Below, piece after piece: positions 33,954-42,903 of a stretch of DNA of 64,000 bases. Every line of letters starts with the position of its first letter. Within the stretch, counting starts at the first letter, position 1. The DNA lies in assembly GCA_017308135.1 (NCBI GenBank), contig JAFKFM010000011.1, forward strand, positions 124,001 to 188,000, given 5' to 3'. The notes under the pieces are model-generated. The model saw nothing but the letters and a program-made list of their open reading frames with translations, was not told the origin of the DNA and did not search any database. A program made the translations under genes and the position numbers. Source of the DNA: Alphaproteobacteria bacterium. Its GTDB lineage: Bacteria; Pseudomonadota; Alphaproteobacteria; CACIAM-22H2.

Positions 33954-34847
33954 CTACACGATCCGCGCTAAAGCCCGCATCACGGTCGCATAGGCGGAAA
34001 TCGCCGCGACCAGCGTCGCCGCCAGGGGGACGGCGGCCAAAATCGCCCAGCCCAGCGGGTCGAGCGTGGGCAGCGGAAAGGCGAGCGCGCCGGTCGCGGT
34101 CGCCAGCATATAGGCGCCGGCCAGCACGCCGGCCCCCGCGCCCGTGCCGATCGCGGAGCCGACGAAGGCCAAGCGCAGCGCCGCCCGCGCGAATTGGCGT
34201 GCGATGTAGCGATCTTCCGCCCCCACCAGATGCAGGATGTCGACCGCCTCGCGATGCATGGCCAATCCCGCGCGTGTCGCGAATCCGACGGCGCCCGCCG
34301 CCGCGATGCCGACGGCGACGACGACGACCAGCGCCACGATCCCCGCCGCGCGCGCCACGGCCAGGAACCCGCCCAGCCAGCGCGCGTGATCATCGACCTG
34401 CGCGCCGGGCGCGGCGGTCTTGATCGTCGATTCCAAAGCGCCGGCGTCGAAAACGACGCCCTTTTTCAGCCGCGCATCGACCAACGTGGGCAAGGGCAAA
34501 GCGCGCACGTTTTCCGCCCCCAGCCAGGGGCTAAGCAATGCTTCGGCGCGTTCGCGCGGCAGGGCTTGGGCGGTTTCGATCGCGGGATCGAGGCGCAGAA
34601 TATCCAGCACGTCGCGCAATTGCTGGGCTTGGCGCGCGGGATCGGGGGTCGCGGGAATCTCGATCGTCGCGATCCCTTCGAAATCTGCGCGCCATTTCGA
34701 TCCGGCCGACGACAAGGCAAGCGCCAGACCCAAGGCGAGGGCCGCGAGCAGCGACAGCGTGCCGATCACGCCCGCGATCCAGCGCCGCTCGCGGTCGCGC
34801 TCGAGCCCGAGTTCCGAACCCTTCAACTCCGAACCGGGTCCCTTCAC
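33954..34847 (-). CDS. ftsX: cell division protein FtsX
   Basis: 297 residues. It has a cytoplasmic N-terminus, a first membrane segment (VIGTLSLLAALALGLALALS), a periplasmic domain of about 130 residues rich in ALPRERAEALLSPWLG-type helices, and three C-terminal membrane helices ending MRALARIV. With FtsE it forms an ABC-like complex that activates septal peptidoglycan hydrolases. Start GTG 34847 overlaps the ftsE stop by 4 nt, the usual coupling. The length is typical for alphaproteobacterial FtsX. Confidence 0.9.
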   Translation of the reverse strand: MKGPGSELKGSELGLERDRERRWIAGVIGTLSLLAALALGLALALSSAGSKWRADFEGIATIEIPATPDPARQAQQLRDVLDILRLDPAIETAQALPRERAEALLSPWLGAENVRALPLPTLVDARLKKGVVFDAGALESTIKTAAPGAQVDDHARWLGGFLAVARAAGIVALVVVVAVGIAAAGAVGFATRAGLAMHREAVDILHLVGAEDRYIARQFARAALRLAFVGSAIGTGAGAGVLAGAYMLATATGALAFPLPTLDPLGWAILAAVPLAATLVAAISAYATVMRALARIV

Positions 34848-35515
34848 GCGGCACCTTTGCGCGTTTGATAAAGCGCGCCGCCGTCCAAGCGCAGCTCCGG
34901 ATGCCGGGATTCGTTCACCAACTGCATATTGTGGGTCGCGATGACGATCGTCGTGCCCAGGCGGTTGAGTTCGTCGAACAGCCGCATCAGGCGCACCGCG
35001 ATCCGGTCGTCGACATTGCCGGTGGGCTCGTCGGCGATCAGCAGACGCGGCCTTCCGATCACCGCGCGCGCGATCGCCACGCGCTGTTTCTGCCCGCCCG
35101 ACAAGGTGGGCGGCAGGGCGTTGAGGTGATCGCCGAGGCCCACCCAGGCCAGCAGCTCGGCCGCGTGTTCGCGCACCTGCGAATCGGCGATGCCCTGCAC
35201 GCGCAAGGGCAAAGCGACGTTGTCGATCACCGGCAAATGGTCGAGCAGGCGGAAATCCTGGAACACCACGCCGATCTGGCGGCGCAAGGGCGGCAGGTCG
35301 CGGCGCGCGATGGCGGTCACGTCCTCGCCGAACAGCTTGACGGTGCCCCGAGAAGGCTTGCGGGCAAGGTACAGCAGCGACAGCAGCGAGGATTTGCCCG
35401 CACCCGACGCGCCCGTCAGGAAATGCAGGCTGCCCGGGGCCAGGGAAAAGCTGATATCGCGCAGGATTTCGGGCCCCAGCCCATAGCGCAAACCGACGCG
35501 TTCGAAGCTCACCAT
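34844..35515 (-). CDS. ftsE: cell division ATP-binding protein FtsE
   Basis: 223 residues, as in FtsE elsewhere. ABC motifs are all present: GASGAGKSS (Walker A), VVFQDFRLL (Q-loop), LSGGQKQR (signature), LLIADEPTGNVD (Walker B), and IATHN with the switch histidine. The ADEPTGNVD form is typical of FtsE. ATG 35515 (MVSFERVGLRYG) is chosen over an upstream in-frame ATG at 35545 because it matches the family start. It is divergent from the zinc-ribbon gene across 174 bp, which contain an 18-bp palindrome. Confidence 0.94.
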   Translation of the reverse strand: MVSFERVGLRYGLGPEILRDISFSLAPGSLHFLTGASGAGKSSLLSLLYLARKPSRGTVKLFGEDVTAIARRDLPPLRRQIGVVFQDFRLLDHLPVIDNVALPLRVQGIADSQVREHAAELLAWVGLGDHLNALPPTLSGGQKQRVAIARAVIGRPRLLIADEPTGNVDDRIAVRLMRLFDELNRLGTTIVIATHNMQLVNESRHPELRLDGGALYQTRKGAA

Positions 35516-35595
35516 ACCGTCCCGCACCCTTCCGGAATTCGGCACGGACGGCCGCGCCTCGCAGATCGCCCGAATCCTGGCACGCGGCGCTTGCT

Positions 35596-35613
35596 CCCGG
35601 CAAGCTTGCCGGG
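35596..35613. promoter_or_regulatory. perfect 18-bp palindrome between ftsE and the zinc-ribbon gene
   Basis: CCCGGCAAGCTTGCCGGG is a perfect 18-bp inverted repeat without a spacer. It lies 81 bp from the ftsE start and 76 bp from the zinc-ribbon gene start. A TATAAA sequence (about 35629-35634) follows on the plus strand and could be a -10 box for the latter. It may be an operator or part of a hairpin in both leaders. Confidence 0.4.
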
Positions 35614-35689
35614 TCCGCCCCGGGCCCCCTATAAACGTCTCGGGTTTCTCGCGTTTCCGCCTTTGGGAGTCGCTTACGGCACGTCCCGC

Positions 35690-36658
35690 ATGATCGTCGC
35701 CTGCCCAGAATGTTCGTCGCGATTCCGCGTGCCCGAAGACGCGTTAGGGGCCGGCGGACGCTATGTGCGTTGCGGCAATTGCGGCCATAGCTGGGTTCAG
35801 AAGCCGCGCCAGGCGATTCTCGAGGTCAATCACCGCTTTCCGCGCACCGAAAAGCGCCTGAGGAAGGACGAGCCGGGGGCGGCCATGCCGGCCGCCGCCG
35901 CCGCACCCGCGCGTTCCGCCGGGCGCGGCCTTTTGGATATCGCGCAGGAGGAGATGGCGCCGAGCTTCGCGCCGCCGCCCCCGCCGCCGCCGCGCATGGC
36001 GCCGCCACCCCCGCCGCCGCCGGCGGCGAGCCCTGCGCCCGAACCCGATTTGGCCCCGCCGGTCGAGGAAGCGCCGTCGCTGGAGGCTTTGGCCGAGACT
36101 GTCGCCGAGAGCGTCGAGCCCGCCGACGACATGCCGCGCCGCCGGGGCCCGCGCCCCAAGCCGCCGGAAGCGCCCAAGCGTTCGATCGCTGCAGCGATCG
36201 GCTGGATCCTGCTGCTGGTCACGATCGTCGGCTTGGGCTTGGCGGTCCAGATGCGCGCCGACGTGGTCGCCGCATTCCCGCAATCGCGGCCGATCTTCCA
36301 AGCGTTCCGTTTGGACGTGCCCGCCCCCGGGGCGGGGCTAACCGTCACGGTTCAGCCGCCGGTGCGCGGTTCGTCGGCCGGTACGCCGACGATGGAGGTC
36401 AGCGGCAAGCTGCGCAACGCGTCGGCCTCGTCGCTGGCCGTGCCGGTCTTGCGCGTCTCGCTGATCGACGAGAAGGGCGCCTCGGTCGCCGATCGCGATC
36501 TGATGCTCGACGCCAAGTCGCTCGAATCGGGCGAGGAGACGGCGTTCACGGTGGTGTTCGAGAATCCGCCGGCGGCGGCACAGAACCTGGTGATCACGCT
36601 GCACGACCGCCCGGGGGCGGGCTTCGCGCTGCCGTCCTGGCTGGCGGAGCTTTTCTAG
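35690..36658 (+). CDS. MJ0042-type zinc-ribbon / DUF3426 membrane protein
   Basis: 322 residues. The N-terminus has two CxxC pairs (CPECSSRFRVP and CGNCGHSWVQ), an MJ0042 zinc ribbon that stays in the cytoplasm. Then comes a low-complexity, very proline-rich linker (about residues 95-130), a membrane helix (AAAIGWILLLVTIVGLGL), and a periplasmic DUF3426 beta-domain with MEVSGKLRNAS. The family is widespread next to ftsE or hpt in alphaproteobacteria; its function is not known. ATG 35690 opens the zinc ribbon. Its stop shares CTAG with the convergent TIGR02302 gene. Confidence 0.88.
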   Translation: MIVACPECSSRFRVPEDALGAGGRYVRCGNCGHSWVQKPRQAILEVNHRFPRTEKRLRKDEPGAAMPAAAAAPARSAGRGLLDIAQEEMAPSFAPPPPPPPRMAPPPPPPPAASPAPEPDLAPPVEEAPSLEALAETVAESVEPADDMPRRRGPRPKPPEAPKRSIAAAIGWILLLVTIVGLGLAVQMRADVVAAFPQSRPIFQAFRLDVPAPGAGLTVTVQPPVRGSSAGTPTMEVSGKLRNASASSLAVPVLRVSLIDEKGASVADRDLMLDAKSLESGEETAFTVVFENPPAAAQNLVITLHDRPGAGFALPSWLAELF

Positions 36659-39231
36659 AACCGGCGCAGCAGGCGTTCCAGATAATCGCGTTCGCCTTCG
36701 GGCCGCGCACGCTCACCCAGGCGGCGGATCAGTTCGTCCAGGATTTCCTGCGAGCGCATGACCTGCCCTTCGCCCAAACCCGGAATGCGCTGGAACGCGT
36801 CGGTCATCGTGCCGTTATTGCCGTCGAGATCGCGGCCCGCCGGATCGCGTTCGCTGGCCTGTTGGTCGCCGAACGCGTCTTCGCCTTGGCCTTCGCCCTG
36901 GCCTTGACCTTGCTGCTGGCCGAAGCGCTCCATCATCTGGCGCATCGCTTCGCGCGCCCCGGCGCGCAGCTGATCGAGCGCTTCCATTTGCGGGCGTAGG
37001 GCGCGGCCCGGCTGGCCGCGGCGGAGTTGATCGCCCGAATCGCGCATCGATCCTTCGGCCTGACCGAAGCCGTCGGGAACCTGGCCCATCATTTCGCCGA
37101 ATTGGCGCATCATGTCGCCCAGCGCGCCGCGCAGCGAATCCTGTTCGCCGGCGTCGCCTTCGCCGTCCCCGTCGCCTTGCTGGCCCTGTTGACCCTGCTG
37201 GCCTTGTTGCCCCTGTTGGCCGCGTTGACCCTGCTGGCCCTGCTGGCCGGGGCGGAACTGGCCGGGACGGTTCTGCTGCGAGCGGCGGAAGGTGCGGTCG
37301 GTCAGTTGCTGCTGGCGCTGCATCAGCTCCTGCAAGCTGCGCATCATTTCCTGCGCGCCGGAATCGCCCGGCTGGCCTTGCTGGCCCTGCTGGTTTTCGC
37401 CGCGCTGGGCCTGCATCGTGCGCAGGTTTTCCAGCATCTCCTGCAAGCGCGACAGAAGATCGCGCGCCGCGTCGCGGGCCCCCGTGCGCGCCAACTGGCG
37501 GGCTTGGTCGAGCAGACGCTGAAGATCCTGACGTTCCAAACGCTGGCTGCGGTCGGCGTTCGGATCGCGGCGCTGCGCCTGTTCGGGATTGCGCATCGCG
37601 TTTTCGATCATCGCCTGCAAATAGCGATCGATCGCCTGCTGCAATTCCTGCATCAGCTTTTCGATTTCGGCGTCGGGCGCGTTCTGGGCGAGCGCGTCCT
37701 GCAAACGCTGCTGGATCGCGCGCAACTCGCGCTCGGCCGACGACAAGCGCCCGTCTTCGATGCGCAAGGCGACGTCCCACAGCAGGTTCTGCATTTCGTC
37801 GACGACCGCCGGTGTCGCATCCTTGGCGATCAGGCGCTGGGCGGCGGTGCGCAGGCCCAGGAACACGACCGTGTCGTCCGAATATTGCGGCGTGTTGGCG
37901 CCGATCGCGGCGATGGCGCGCGCGATCAACGCGCGGCGCGACATGTCGGCCACCAGCAGCTTGCGCTGTTCGACGATGGCGCGCGCGACCGGATGCTCGA
38001 AGGTCCGTTCGGGCATCACGAGGTCGATGGTTTCCGAAGCGCCGGTCTGGCCCGCGACGTCGGTCGCGCGCAAAGTCACCTTCACCGGCAACCCGGCCCA
38101 GGGATGGGCGGAAAGATCATGGAAGCTCGACGCCGTCGCTTCTTTCAAGCGCGGCCCCGGCAGCGGCAAATTCAAATCGATCGGCGCGCCCGGCCCTTCG
38201 ACATTCGGGCGGCGGATTTCGGCCACGACGCCCGCGATGCCGTAATCGTCCTTGGCGAGGTAGTCGAGCTTCAACGCCGCGCGGCGTGTGCGTTGCGGGG
38301 CTTGCGGGAATTCGACCGTCGGTGCGGCATCGGGGATCAAGCGCAGCTTCCAAGCGCCCAGCGACGCATGGCCCTGATCGATCGCCAGCAATTGCCCATC
38401 GACGAGCTCGGCGCCGGCGCGCCAGCTTTGCAGGCGCTGGCCATTGTTGCCGGTGACCGAGGTTTCGACGGGTGCGAAGGGGGCGTGACGCGCATCGACG
38501 GTCAAACGCGGCGTCGTAGCGCCGCCGGTGACTTGCGCGATCAATTGGCTGCCGACGGGGACGGCGATTTCCGTCGTGTCGTGACGCGGGATAACCGGCG
38601 GCAGGCCGGTATAAGCGGGCGGCGTGATCCACAGATCCAACGCACCCGGCGGAATCGCGGGCGTATCCACGCCCGGCGAAAGTGCACGCGCGAAACGCGC
38701 GCCCGCGCGATCGCCGCCCACGCCCACGCCGACGACGAGCAGCAGAATCAAACTGACGCGCAGCGCCAACGGATCGCGCGCGGGCATGCCGGGCTTGGGC
38801 CAGCCGACGCGCACCTTCGCCAATGCCGCGAGCAAGCGGCGGCGATGCGCGTCCCACAATTTGGTTTGCGCGGAATCGGGCGTGCCGGCGGGCTTGTCGC
38901 CCAACGCTTGCAGCGGGCGATGGGCGAAACCGCTGGCGGTTTCCAACCGGCGCTGACCGGCTTGCGCGTCGGGCAGCAGCAGCGCTTTGCGCGCGTACCA
39001 AATCGCGGCGGTGAACGCGGCGGCGAAGGCGGCCAGCGCGGTCCAATGCAGTGCCACGTGCAGGCGCGGCAGCAGATCGAACAACACGACAAGGATGAAG
39101 GCGGTGGCCACGGTCGCGGCCGGCCACAAGGCGGGCACCGCGCGCTCCCACAACAGGGCGAAGCGCGCAAGCGTCAGACGGCCGGCGAGGCCGGGAATAT
39201 TCGAACGCGGGTCGCGCAAATCACACTCCAC
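36655..39231 (-). CDS. TIGR02302 family protein (DUF4175)
   Basis: 858 residues, an alphaproteobacterial membrane protein of unknown function. There are two to three hydrophobic segments near the N-terminus (about residues 30-80 and 170-190), a beta-rich periplasmic middle, then a helical region and a long Gln/Gly-rich low-complexity stretch (roughly residues 610-690). The C-terminus is conserved in the family (REYLERLLRRF-like ending YLERLLRRF). The start is taken at GTG 39231, where the site is weak. It follows lysA on the same strand after 76 bp, a common order in this class. Confidence 0.88.
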   Translation of the reverse strand: MECDLRDPRSNIPGLAGRLTLARFALLWERAVPALWPAATVATAFILVVLFDLLPRLHVALHWTALAAFAAAFTAAIWYARKALLLPDAQAGQRRLETASGFAHRPLQALGDKPAGTPDSAQTKLWDAHRRRLLAALAKVRVGWPKPGMPARDPLALRVSLILLLVVGVGVGGDRAGARFARALSPGVDTPAIPPGALDLWITPPAYTGLPPVIPRHDTTEIAVPVGSQLIAQVTGGATTPRLTVDARHAPFAPVETSVTGNNGQRLQSWRAGAELVDGQLLAIDQGHASLGAWKLRLIPDAAPTVEFPQAPQRTRRAALKLDYLAKDDYGIAGVVAEIRRPNVEGPGAPIDLNLPLPGPRLKEATASSFHDLSAHPWAGLPVKVTLRATDVAGQTGASETIDLVMPERTFEHPVARAIVEQRKLLVADMSRRALIARAIAAIGANTPQYSDDTVVFLGLRTAAQRLIAKDATPAVVDEMQNLLWDVALRIEDGRLSSAERELRAIQQRLQDALAQNAPDAEIEKLMQELQQAIDRYLQAMIENAMRNPEQAQRRDPNADRSQRLERQDLQRLLDQARQLARTGARDAARDLLSRLQEMLENLRTMQAQRGENQQGQQGQPGDSGAQEMMRSLQELMQRQQQLTDRTFRRSQQNRPGQFRPGQQGQQGQRGQQGQQGQQGQQGQQGDGDGEGDAGEQDSLRGALGDMMRQFGEMMGQVPDGFGQAEGSMRDSGDQLRRGQPGRALRPQMEALDQLRAGAREAMRQMMERFGQQQGQGQGEGQGEDAFGDQQASERDPAGRDLDGNNGTMTDAFQRIPGLGEGQVMRSQEILDELIRRLGERARPEGERDYLERLLRRF
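37174..37250. repeat. imperfect 9-bp tandem repeat inside the TIGR02302 gene
   Basis: CTGCTGGCC-like 9-nt units repeat through this stretch, encoding GQQ triplets on the minus strand. On the opposite strand the same units read as Leu/Ala-rich. Such repeats can expand or shrink by slippage, so length may vary between strains. Confidence 0.6.
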
Positions 39232-39307
39232 CGGTCCAGGGGGAAGACAAGTCTACCCCTTCAGGTGCATCGTGCAATCGCGCGGTTTGTTACGCCCCGA
39301 AAACGCC

Positions 39308-40591
39308 TTAGTCCAAGTACGGGCTCGGCTTTTGGCGCTGCCAAGGGGCCAAGCGATCCAGTCCGATCAGCGACTCGACGCTTTGGCGCGGCCGCACGAC
39401 CGCCACTTTGCCCTTATTGACCAGCAATTCCGGGGCCAGCGGCCGGGAATTATAGGCCGAGGACATCACCGCGCCGTAAGCGCCGGCTTGTCGCACGGCG
39501 ACCAAATCGCCCGCTTCGAGGGGCGCGATTTTACGCGCCTGCGCGAGATAATCACCGGATTCGCAGATCGGGCCGACGACGTCGTAAACGCGCTTCGCCC
39601 CTTTGCGCGGGCGTAAGGGTTCGATCGCCATCCACGCTTCGTAAAGCGTGGGGCGGATCAGATCGTTCATCGCCGCGTCGACGATCGCGAAGTTTTTCGC
39701 CGAGCCCTTCTTCACGTAGATCACGCGCGCGAGCAGCACGCCCGCATCGGCGACCAGCCAGCGGCCGGGTTCCAGCACCAGGCCGAAGCCGGTCTTGTCG
39801 ATCGCCGCGTGAACGGCGCGCGCATAGGCGGCGAGATCGGGCGGCGATTCGTTTTGGTAGACCACGCCCAGGCCGCCGCCGAAATCGAGCCGCGCCATGG
39901 GCACGCCCGCTTCGCGCAATTCCTTGCCCAACGCCGCGACGCGCGCGAAGGCCGCGCGATAGGGCGACACGTCGGTGATCTGGCTGCCGATATGCGTCGA
40001 TAGCGCTTCGATGCGCACCGACTTCAATTTGCGCGCGGCCAGCGCGATCTGGCGCGCATGCGCGATCTCGACGCCGAATTTGTTCTCGCTCTTGCCCGTC
40101 GTGATCTTGCGATGCGTCTTGGCGTCGACATCGGGATTGACGCGCAGCGCCACGGGCGCCACTTGGCCGCGCTTCTTGGCCACACGCGCCAGCGCTTCAA
40201 GCTCGGGCTCGGATTCCACGTTGAACTGCAGCACGCCGGCGTCGAGCGCCAGGGCCATCTCGTCCTCGGTCTTGCCCACGCCCGCGAACACGATCTTCGA
40301 CGCGGGCACGCCCGCCGAAAGTGCGCGCACCAACTCGCCCGCAGAAACGATGTCCGCCCCCGCGCCCATCGCGGCGAAGGTCGCGATCACCGCTTGGTTG
40401 GAGTTGGCTTTCAGCGCGTAGCAGATCGTCGGATCGAGCTTGGCGAAGGCTTTCTGGAATTCGCGCAAGCGCGATTCGAGCAACGCCTGGCTATAGACCC
40501 AGGCGGGCGTGCCATGGTCGCGCGCGATGCGCTCCAGCGAAACGCCGTCGCAATGCAGAACGCCGTTCTTGGTGTGGAAGCCGATGGTCAT
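39308..40591 (-). CDS. lysA: diaminopimelate decarboxylase
   Basis: 427 residues, typical for LysA. It makes lysine from meso-diaminopimelate with PLP. Motifs include CYALKANSNQAV (PLP lysine), GADIVSAGELVRAL, STHIGSQITD, DFGGGLGVVY, and the C-terminal CESGDYLAQ and GAYGAVMSSAYN active-site segments. Start ATG 40591 overlaps the stop of the small lipoprotein gene, so argH, lipoprotein and lysA form an operon. The partner loop at the dimer interface (CESGD) is intact. Confidence 0.96.
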   Translation of the reverse strand: MTIGFHTKNGVLHCDGVSLERIARDHGTPAWVYSQALLESRLREFQKAFAKLDPTICYALKANSNQAVIATFAAMGAGADIVSAGELVRALSAGVPASKIVFAGVGKTEDEMALALDAGVLQFNVESEPELEALARVAKKRGQVAPVALRVNPDVDAKTHRKITTGKSENKFGVEIAHARQIALAARKLKSVRIEALSTHIGSQITDVSPYRAAFARVAALGKELREAGVPMARLDFGGGLGVVYQNESPPDLAAYARAVHAAIDKTGFGLVLEPGRWLVADAGVLLARVIYVKKGSAKNFAIVDAAMNDLIRPTLYEAWMAIEPLRPRKGAKRVYDVVGPICESGDYLAQARKIAPLEAGDLVAVRQAGAYGAVMSSAYNSRPLAPELLVNKGKVAVVRPRQSVESLIGLDRLAPWQRQKPSPYLD

Positions 40592-40809
40592 GGGGTCCGC
40601 TGCGGCTGTTGTTGCTGCTGTTCTTGTTCTTGCTCCTGCCGGCGCTGTTCCTGCTGGCGGGGCGAGCGTGCGGGATATTGGCGCGGATAGCGCGTATCCG
40701 CACCCATCGGCGGTTCGGGATCGCCCTTGCGCCCGCACGCGGCGAGCGGGGCGGCGAAGGCCAGCGCCAGCAGCAAGCGGCGCGGGATCGGGGGAAGTTC
40801 GGTCGTCAT
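40588..40809 (-). CDS. small LptM-like lipoprotein
   Basis: 73 residues. A signal peptide with lipobox LAACGRKGDPEPP marks an LptM (YifL)-type lipoprotein; these are found next to lysA and help LPS-assembly protein maturation in enterobacteria (family knowledge). The mature part becomes a Gln/Arg-rich low-complexity tail, longer than in Escherichia coli. Its stop overlaps the lysA start. It starts 15 bp after the argH stop, in the same transcript. Assignment rests on the lipobox and conserved position. Confidence 0.8.
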   Translation of the reverse strand: MTTELPPIPRRLLLALAFAAPLAACGRKGDPEPPMGADTRYPRQYPARSPRQQEQRRQEQEQEQQQQQPQRTP

Positions 40810-40824
40810 CGTGAACCGCTTATA

Positions 40825-42237
40825 TCAAAGATAGCGCTTGCGTGCCGCAGTTACGGCCTTGCGCACATTGGCGGGGGCCGTGCCGCCGAAGCTCGTGCGG
40901 CTGGCGACGGAATTCTCCACGCCCAGCACCTTGAACACGCGCTTGTCGATGCGTTTCTCGACGGCTTGCATGTCGGCGAGCGGCAATTCGGAAATATCGA
41001 TGCCCAATTCCTCCGCCCGGCGCACGATGCGCCCCGTCACGTGATGGGCTTCGCGGAACGGCATCCCCAATTCGCGCACCAGCCAATCGGCGAGATCGGT
41101 CGCGGTGGTGTAGCCGGCCGAAGCGCTCGCCTTCATGCGCGCTTCGTTGACGGTCAGATCGTCGATCATGCCGGTCATCGCGGCGACGGACAGCATCAGC
41201 GCGTCGGCGGCGGCGAAGCTGCGCGCCTTATCCTCCTGCATGTCCTTCGAATAGGTCAGCGGCAGGCCCTTCATCACGGTGAACAGGCCGATCAGCGAGC
41301 CGATCATGCGGCCCGACGTGGCGCGCACCAGCTCGGCCGCGTCCGGGTTGCGCTTCTGCGGCATGATCGAGCTGCCGGTACTCCACGCATCCGACAGGCG
41401 CACGAAGCCGAATTGCGGCCCGCACCAGATCACGAGTTCTTCGGCGAGGCGCGACAGATGCATCGACGTAATCGCCGCCGCCGACAGGAATTCGAGCGCG
41501 AAGTCGCGATCCGAGACGGAGTCGAGCGAGTTCGCGGTCGGCCGATCGAAGCCCAAGGCTTCGGCCGTGAAATGCCGGTCGATCGGAAAGGACGTGCCGG
41601 CCAACGCCGCCGCGCCCAAGGGCGATTCGTTCATGCGCCGGCGTGCGTCGGCGAAGCGGCCGCGATCGCGCCCGGCCATTTCGACATAGGCCATCAAATG
41701 ATGGCCGAAGGTCACCGGCTGGGCGGGCTGCAAATGGGTGAAGCCCGGCATGATCGTGCCGGCATGGGCTTGCGCCTTGTCGAGCAACGCGCGCTGGAAT
41801 TCGCGCAAGGCGAGTTCCGCGCGGTCGCAAGCGCCGCGCACCCAGAGGCGGAAATCGGTCGCAACTTGGTCGTTGCGGCTGCGCCCGGTGTGCAAACGCT
41901 TGGCGGGCTCGCCGATGATTTCCGCGAGCCGGCTTTCCACGTTCATGTGGATGTCTTCGAGCTCGGTCTTGAAGGTGAAGCGCCCGGTCTCGATCTCGAC
42001 GCGCACCTTGTCGAGGCCTTCGACGATCTTGGCCGCGTCCTTCGCGGTCAGGATCTTCGCTTTGGCCAGCATGCGCGCATGCGCCTTCGATCCCGCGATA
42101 TCTTCGGCGTAGAGGCGCTTGTCGACGTCGATCGACGCGTTGATCTTCTGCATGATCGCGTCGGGCGCCACGCCGAAACGCCCACCCCACATCGGGTTGG
42201 CTTCGGGCTTCTTGGCGCGTCTGGAAGTGTCGGACAT
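40825..42237 (-). CDS. argH: argininosuccinate lyase
   Basis: 470 residues. It cleaves argininosuccinate to arginine and fumarate. Motifs are MWGGRF at the N-terminus, [14 protein letters not shown] with a catalytic histidine, and [12 protein letters not shown], the fumarase/ASL superfamily signature with the catalytic serine loop. ATG 42237 opens the family homology. It is the first gene of argH, lipoprotein, lysA. Only 19 bp separate it from the divergent TlpA-like gene, so at least one promoter must lie inside coding sequence. Confidence 0.96.
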   Translation of the reverse strand: MSDTSRRAKKPEANPMWGGRFGVAPDAIMQKINASIDVDKRLYAEDIAGSKAHARMLAKAKILTAKDAAKIVEGLDKVRVEIETGRFTFKTELEDIHMNVESRLAEIIGEPAKRLHTGRSRNDQVATDFRLWVRGACDRAELALREFQRALLDKAQAHAGTIMPGFTHLQPAQPVTFGHHLMAYVEMAGRDRGRFADARRRMNESPLGAAALAGTSFPIDRHFTAEALGFDRPTANSLDSVSDRDFALEFLSAAAITSMHLSRLAEELVIWCGPQFGFVRLSDAWSTGSSIMPQKRNPDAAELVRATSGRMIGSLIGLFTVMKGLPLTYSKDMQEDKARSFAAADALMLSVAAMTGMIDDLTVNEARMKASASAGYTTATDLADWLVRELGMPFREAHHVTGRIVRRAEELGIDISELPLADMQAVEKRIDKRVFKVLGVENSVASRTSFGGTAPANVRKAVTAARKRYL

Positions 42238-42256
42238 GGCGGCCTATATTCGGATT

Positions 42257-42829
42257 ATGCGGTTCTCCCGGCGACATGTTTTACGGGCGGCCGGGGCGGG
42301 CGCGACCCTAGCGCTTTCGGCCTCGGGTTCAAGCGTTTTCGCCCAAATTCCCCCGTTCAAGGGCAGCCTGGGCGCCTTCGTGCCGCGCACGCCGCCCGAA
42401 GCGCCCCCCGCGATCAGTTTCAAATCAGCCGACGGCAAGGAATTGACGCTGGCCGATTTCAAAGGCCGGGCGCTGGTCTTGAATTACTGGGCGACTTGGT
42501 GCGCGCCCTGCGTCGAGGAAATGCCCGCCCTCGACAAGCTGCACGCGAGTATGGCGGGCGAGGGGATCGAGGTCGTCGCCATCTCCGTCGATCGCGGCGG
42601 GATGCGTCAGGTCGCGCCGTTTTTCGAGGTGAACGCGCTCAAGAATCTGCCCGTCTATCTCGATCCGCCGGGCACTTCGATGCGCGCTTTCGGTCTGCGC
42701 GGCTTGCCGACGACGATCATCATCGATCGCCAGGGCCGCGACGCCGGCCGCCTGGAAGGCATGGCGCATTGGGATTCCGACGACGCGAAGAAATTGCTGC
42801 GCGCCATCGCGGGTCCGAAGACAAGCTGA
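42257..42829 (+). CDS. TlpA-like periplasmic thiol:disulfide protein
   Basis: 190 residues. A basic N-terminus with RRHVLRAAGAGATLAL looks like a Tat or Sec signal, then a thioredoxin fold with the active site NYWATWCAPCVEEMPALD (WCAPC) and the cis-proline in RGLPTTIIID. It probably reduces or oxidises cysteines of exported proteins, such as cytochromes c. ATG 42257 begins the signal peptide. It is divergent from argH by 19 bp. A repeat element lies between its stop and fliG. Confidence 0.9.
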   Translation: MRFSRRHVLRAAGAGATLALSASGSSVFAQIPPFKGSLGAFVPRTPPEAPPAISFKSADGKELTLADFKGRALVLNYWATWCAPCVEEMPALDKLHASMAGEGIEVVAISVDRGGMRQVAPFFEVNALKNLPVYLDPPGTSMRAFGLRGLPTTIIIDRQGRDAGRLEGMAHWDSDDAKKLLRAIAGPKTS

Positions 42830-42831
42830 TC

Positions 42832-42893
42832 GTCATCCTGGCCAAGACCCCGGATCGCGCCGTCGCCGACGCGCCGGCTTGTCCGGGGCGACG
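42832..42893. repeat. dispersed structured intergenic repeat, copy D (degenerate)
   Basis: A 62-bp, shortened and diverged relative of copies A-C. It opens GTCATCCTGG, contains AAGACCCCGGATC and ends CCGGGGCGAC. It occupies the convergent gap between the TlpA-like gene and fliG. The paired arms are only partly conserved. Confidence 0.55.
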
Positions 42894-42903
42894 GGTTTGA
42901 ATT

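Noticed and set aside
37027..39420. Plus-strand open frame with a long Leu/Ala-rich stretch opposite the TIGR02302 gene
   Set aside because: The apparent membrane segments come from reading the GQQ repeat on the wrong strand; the minus-strand protein has family support.
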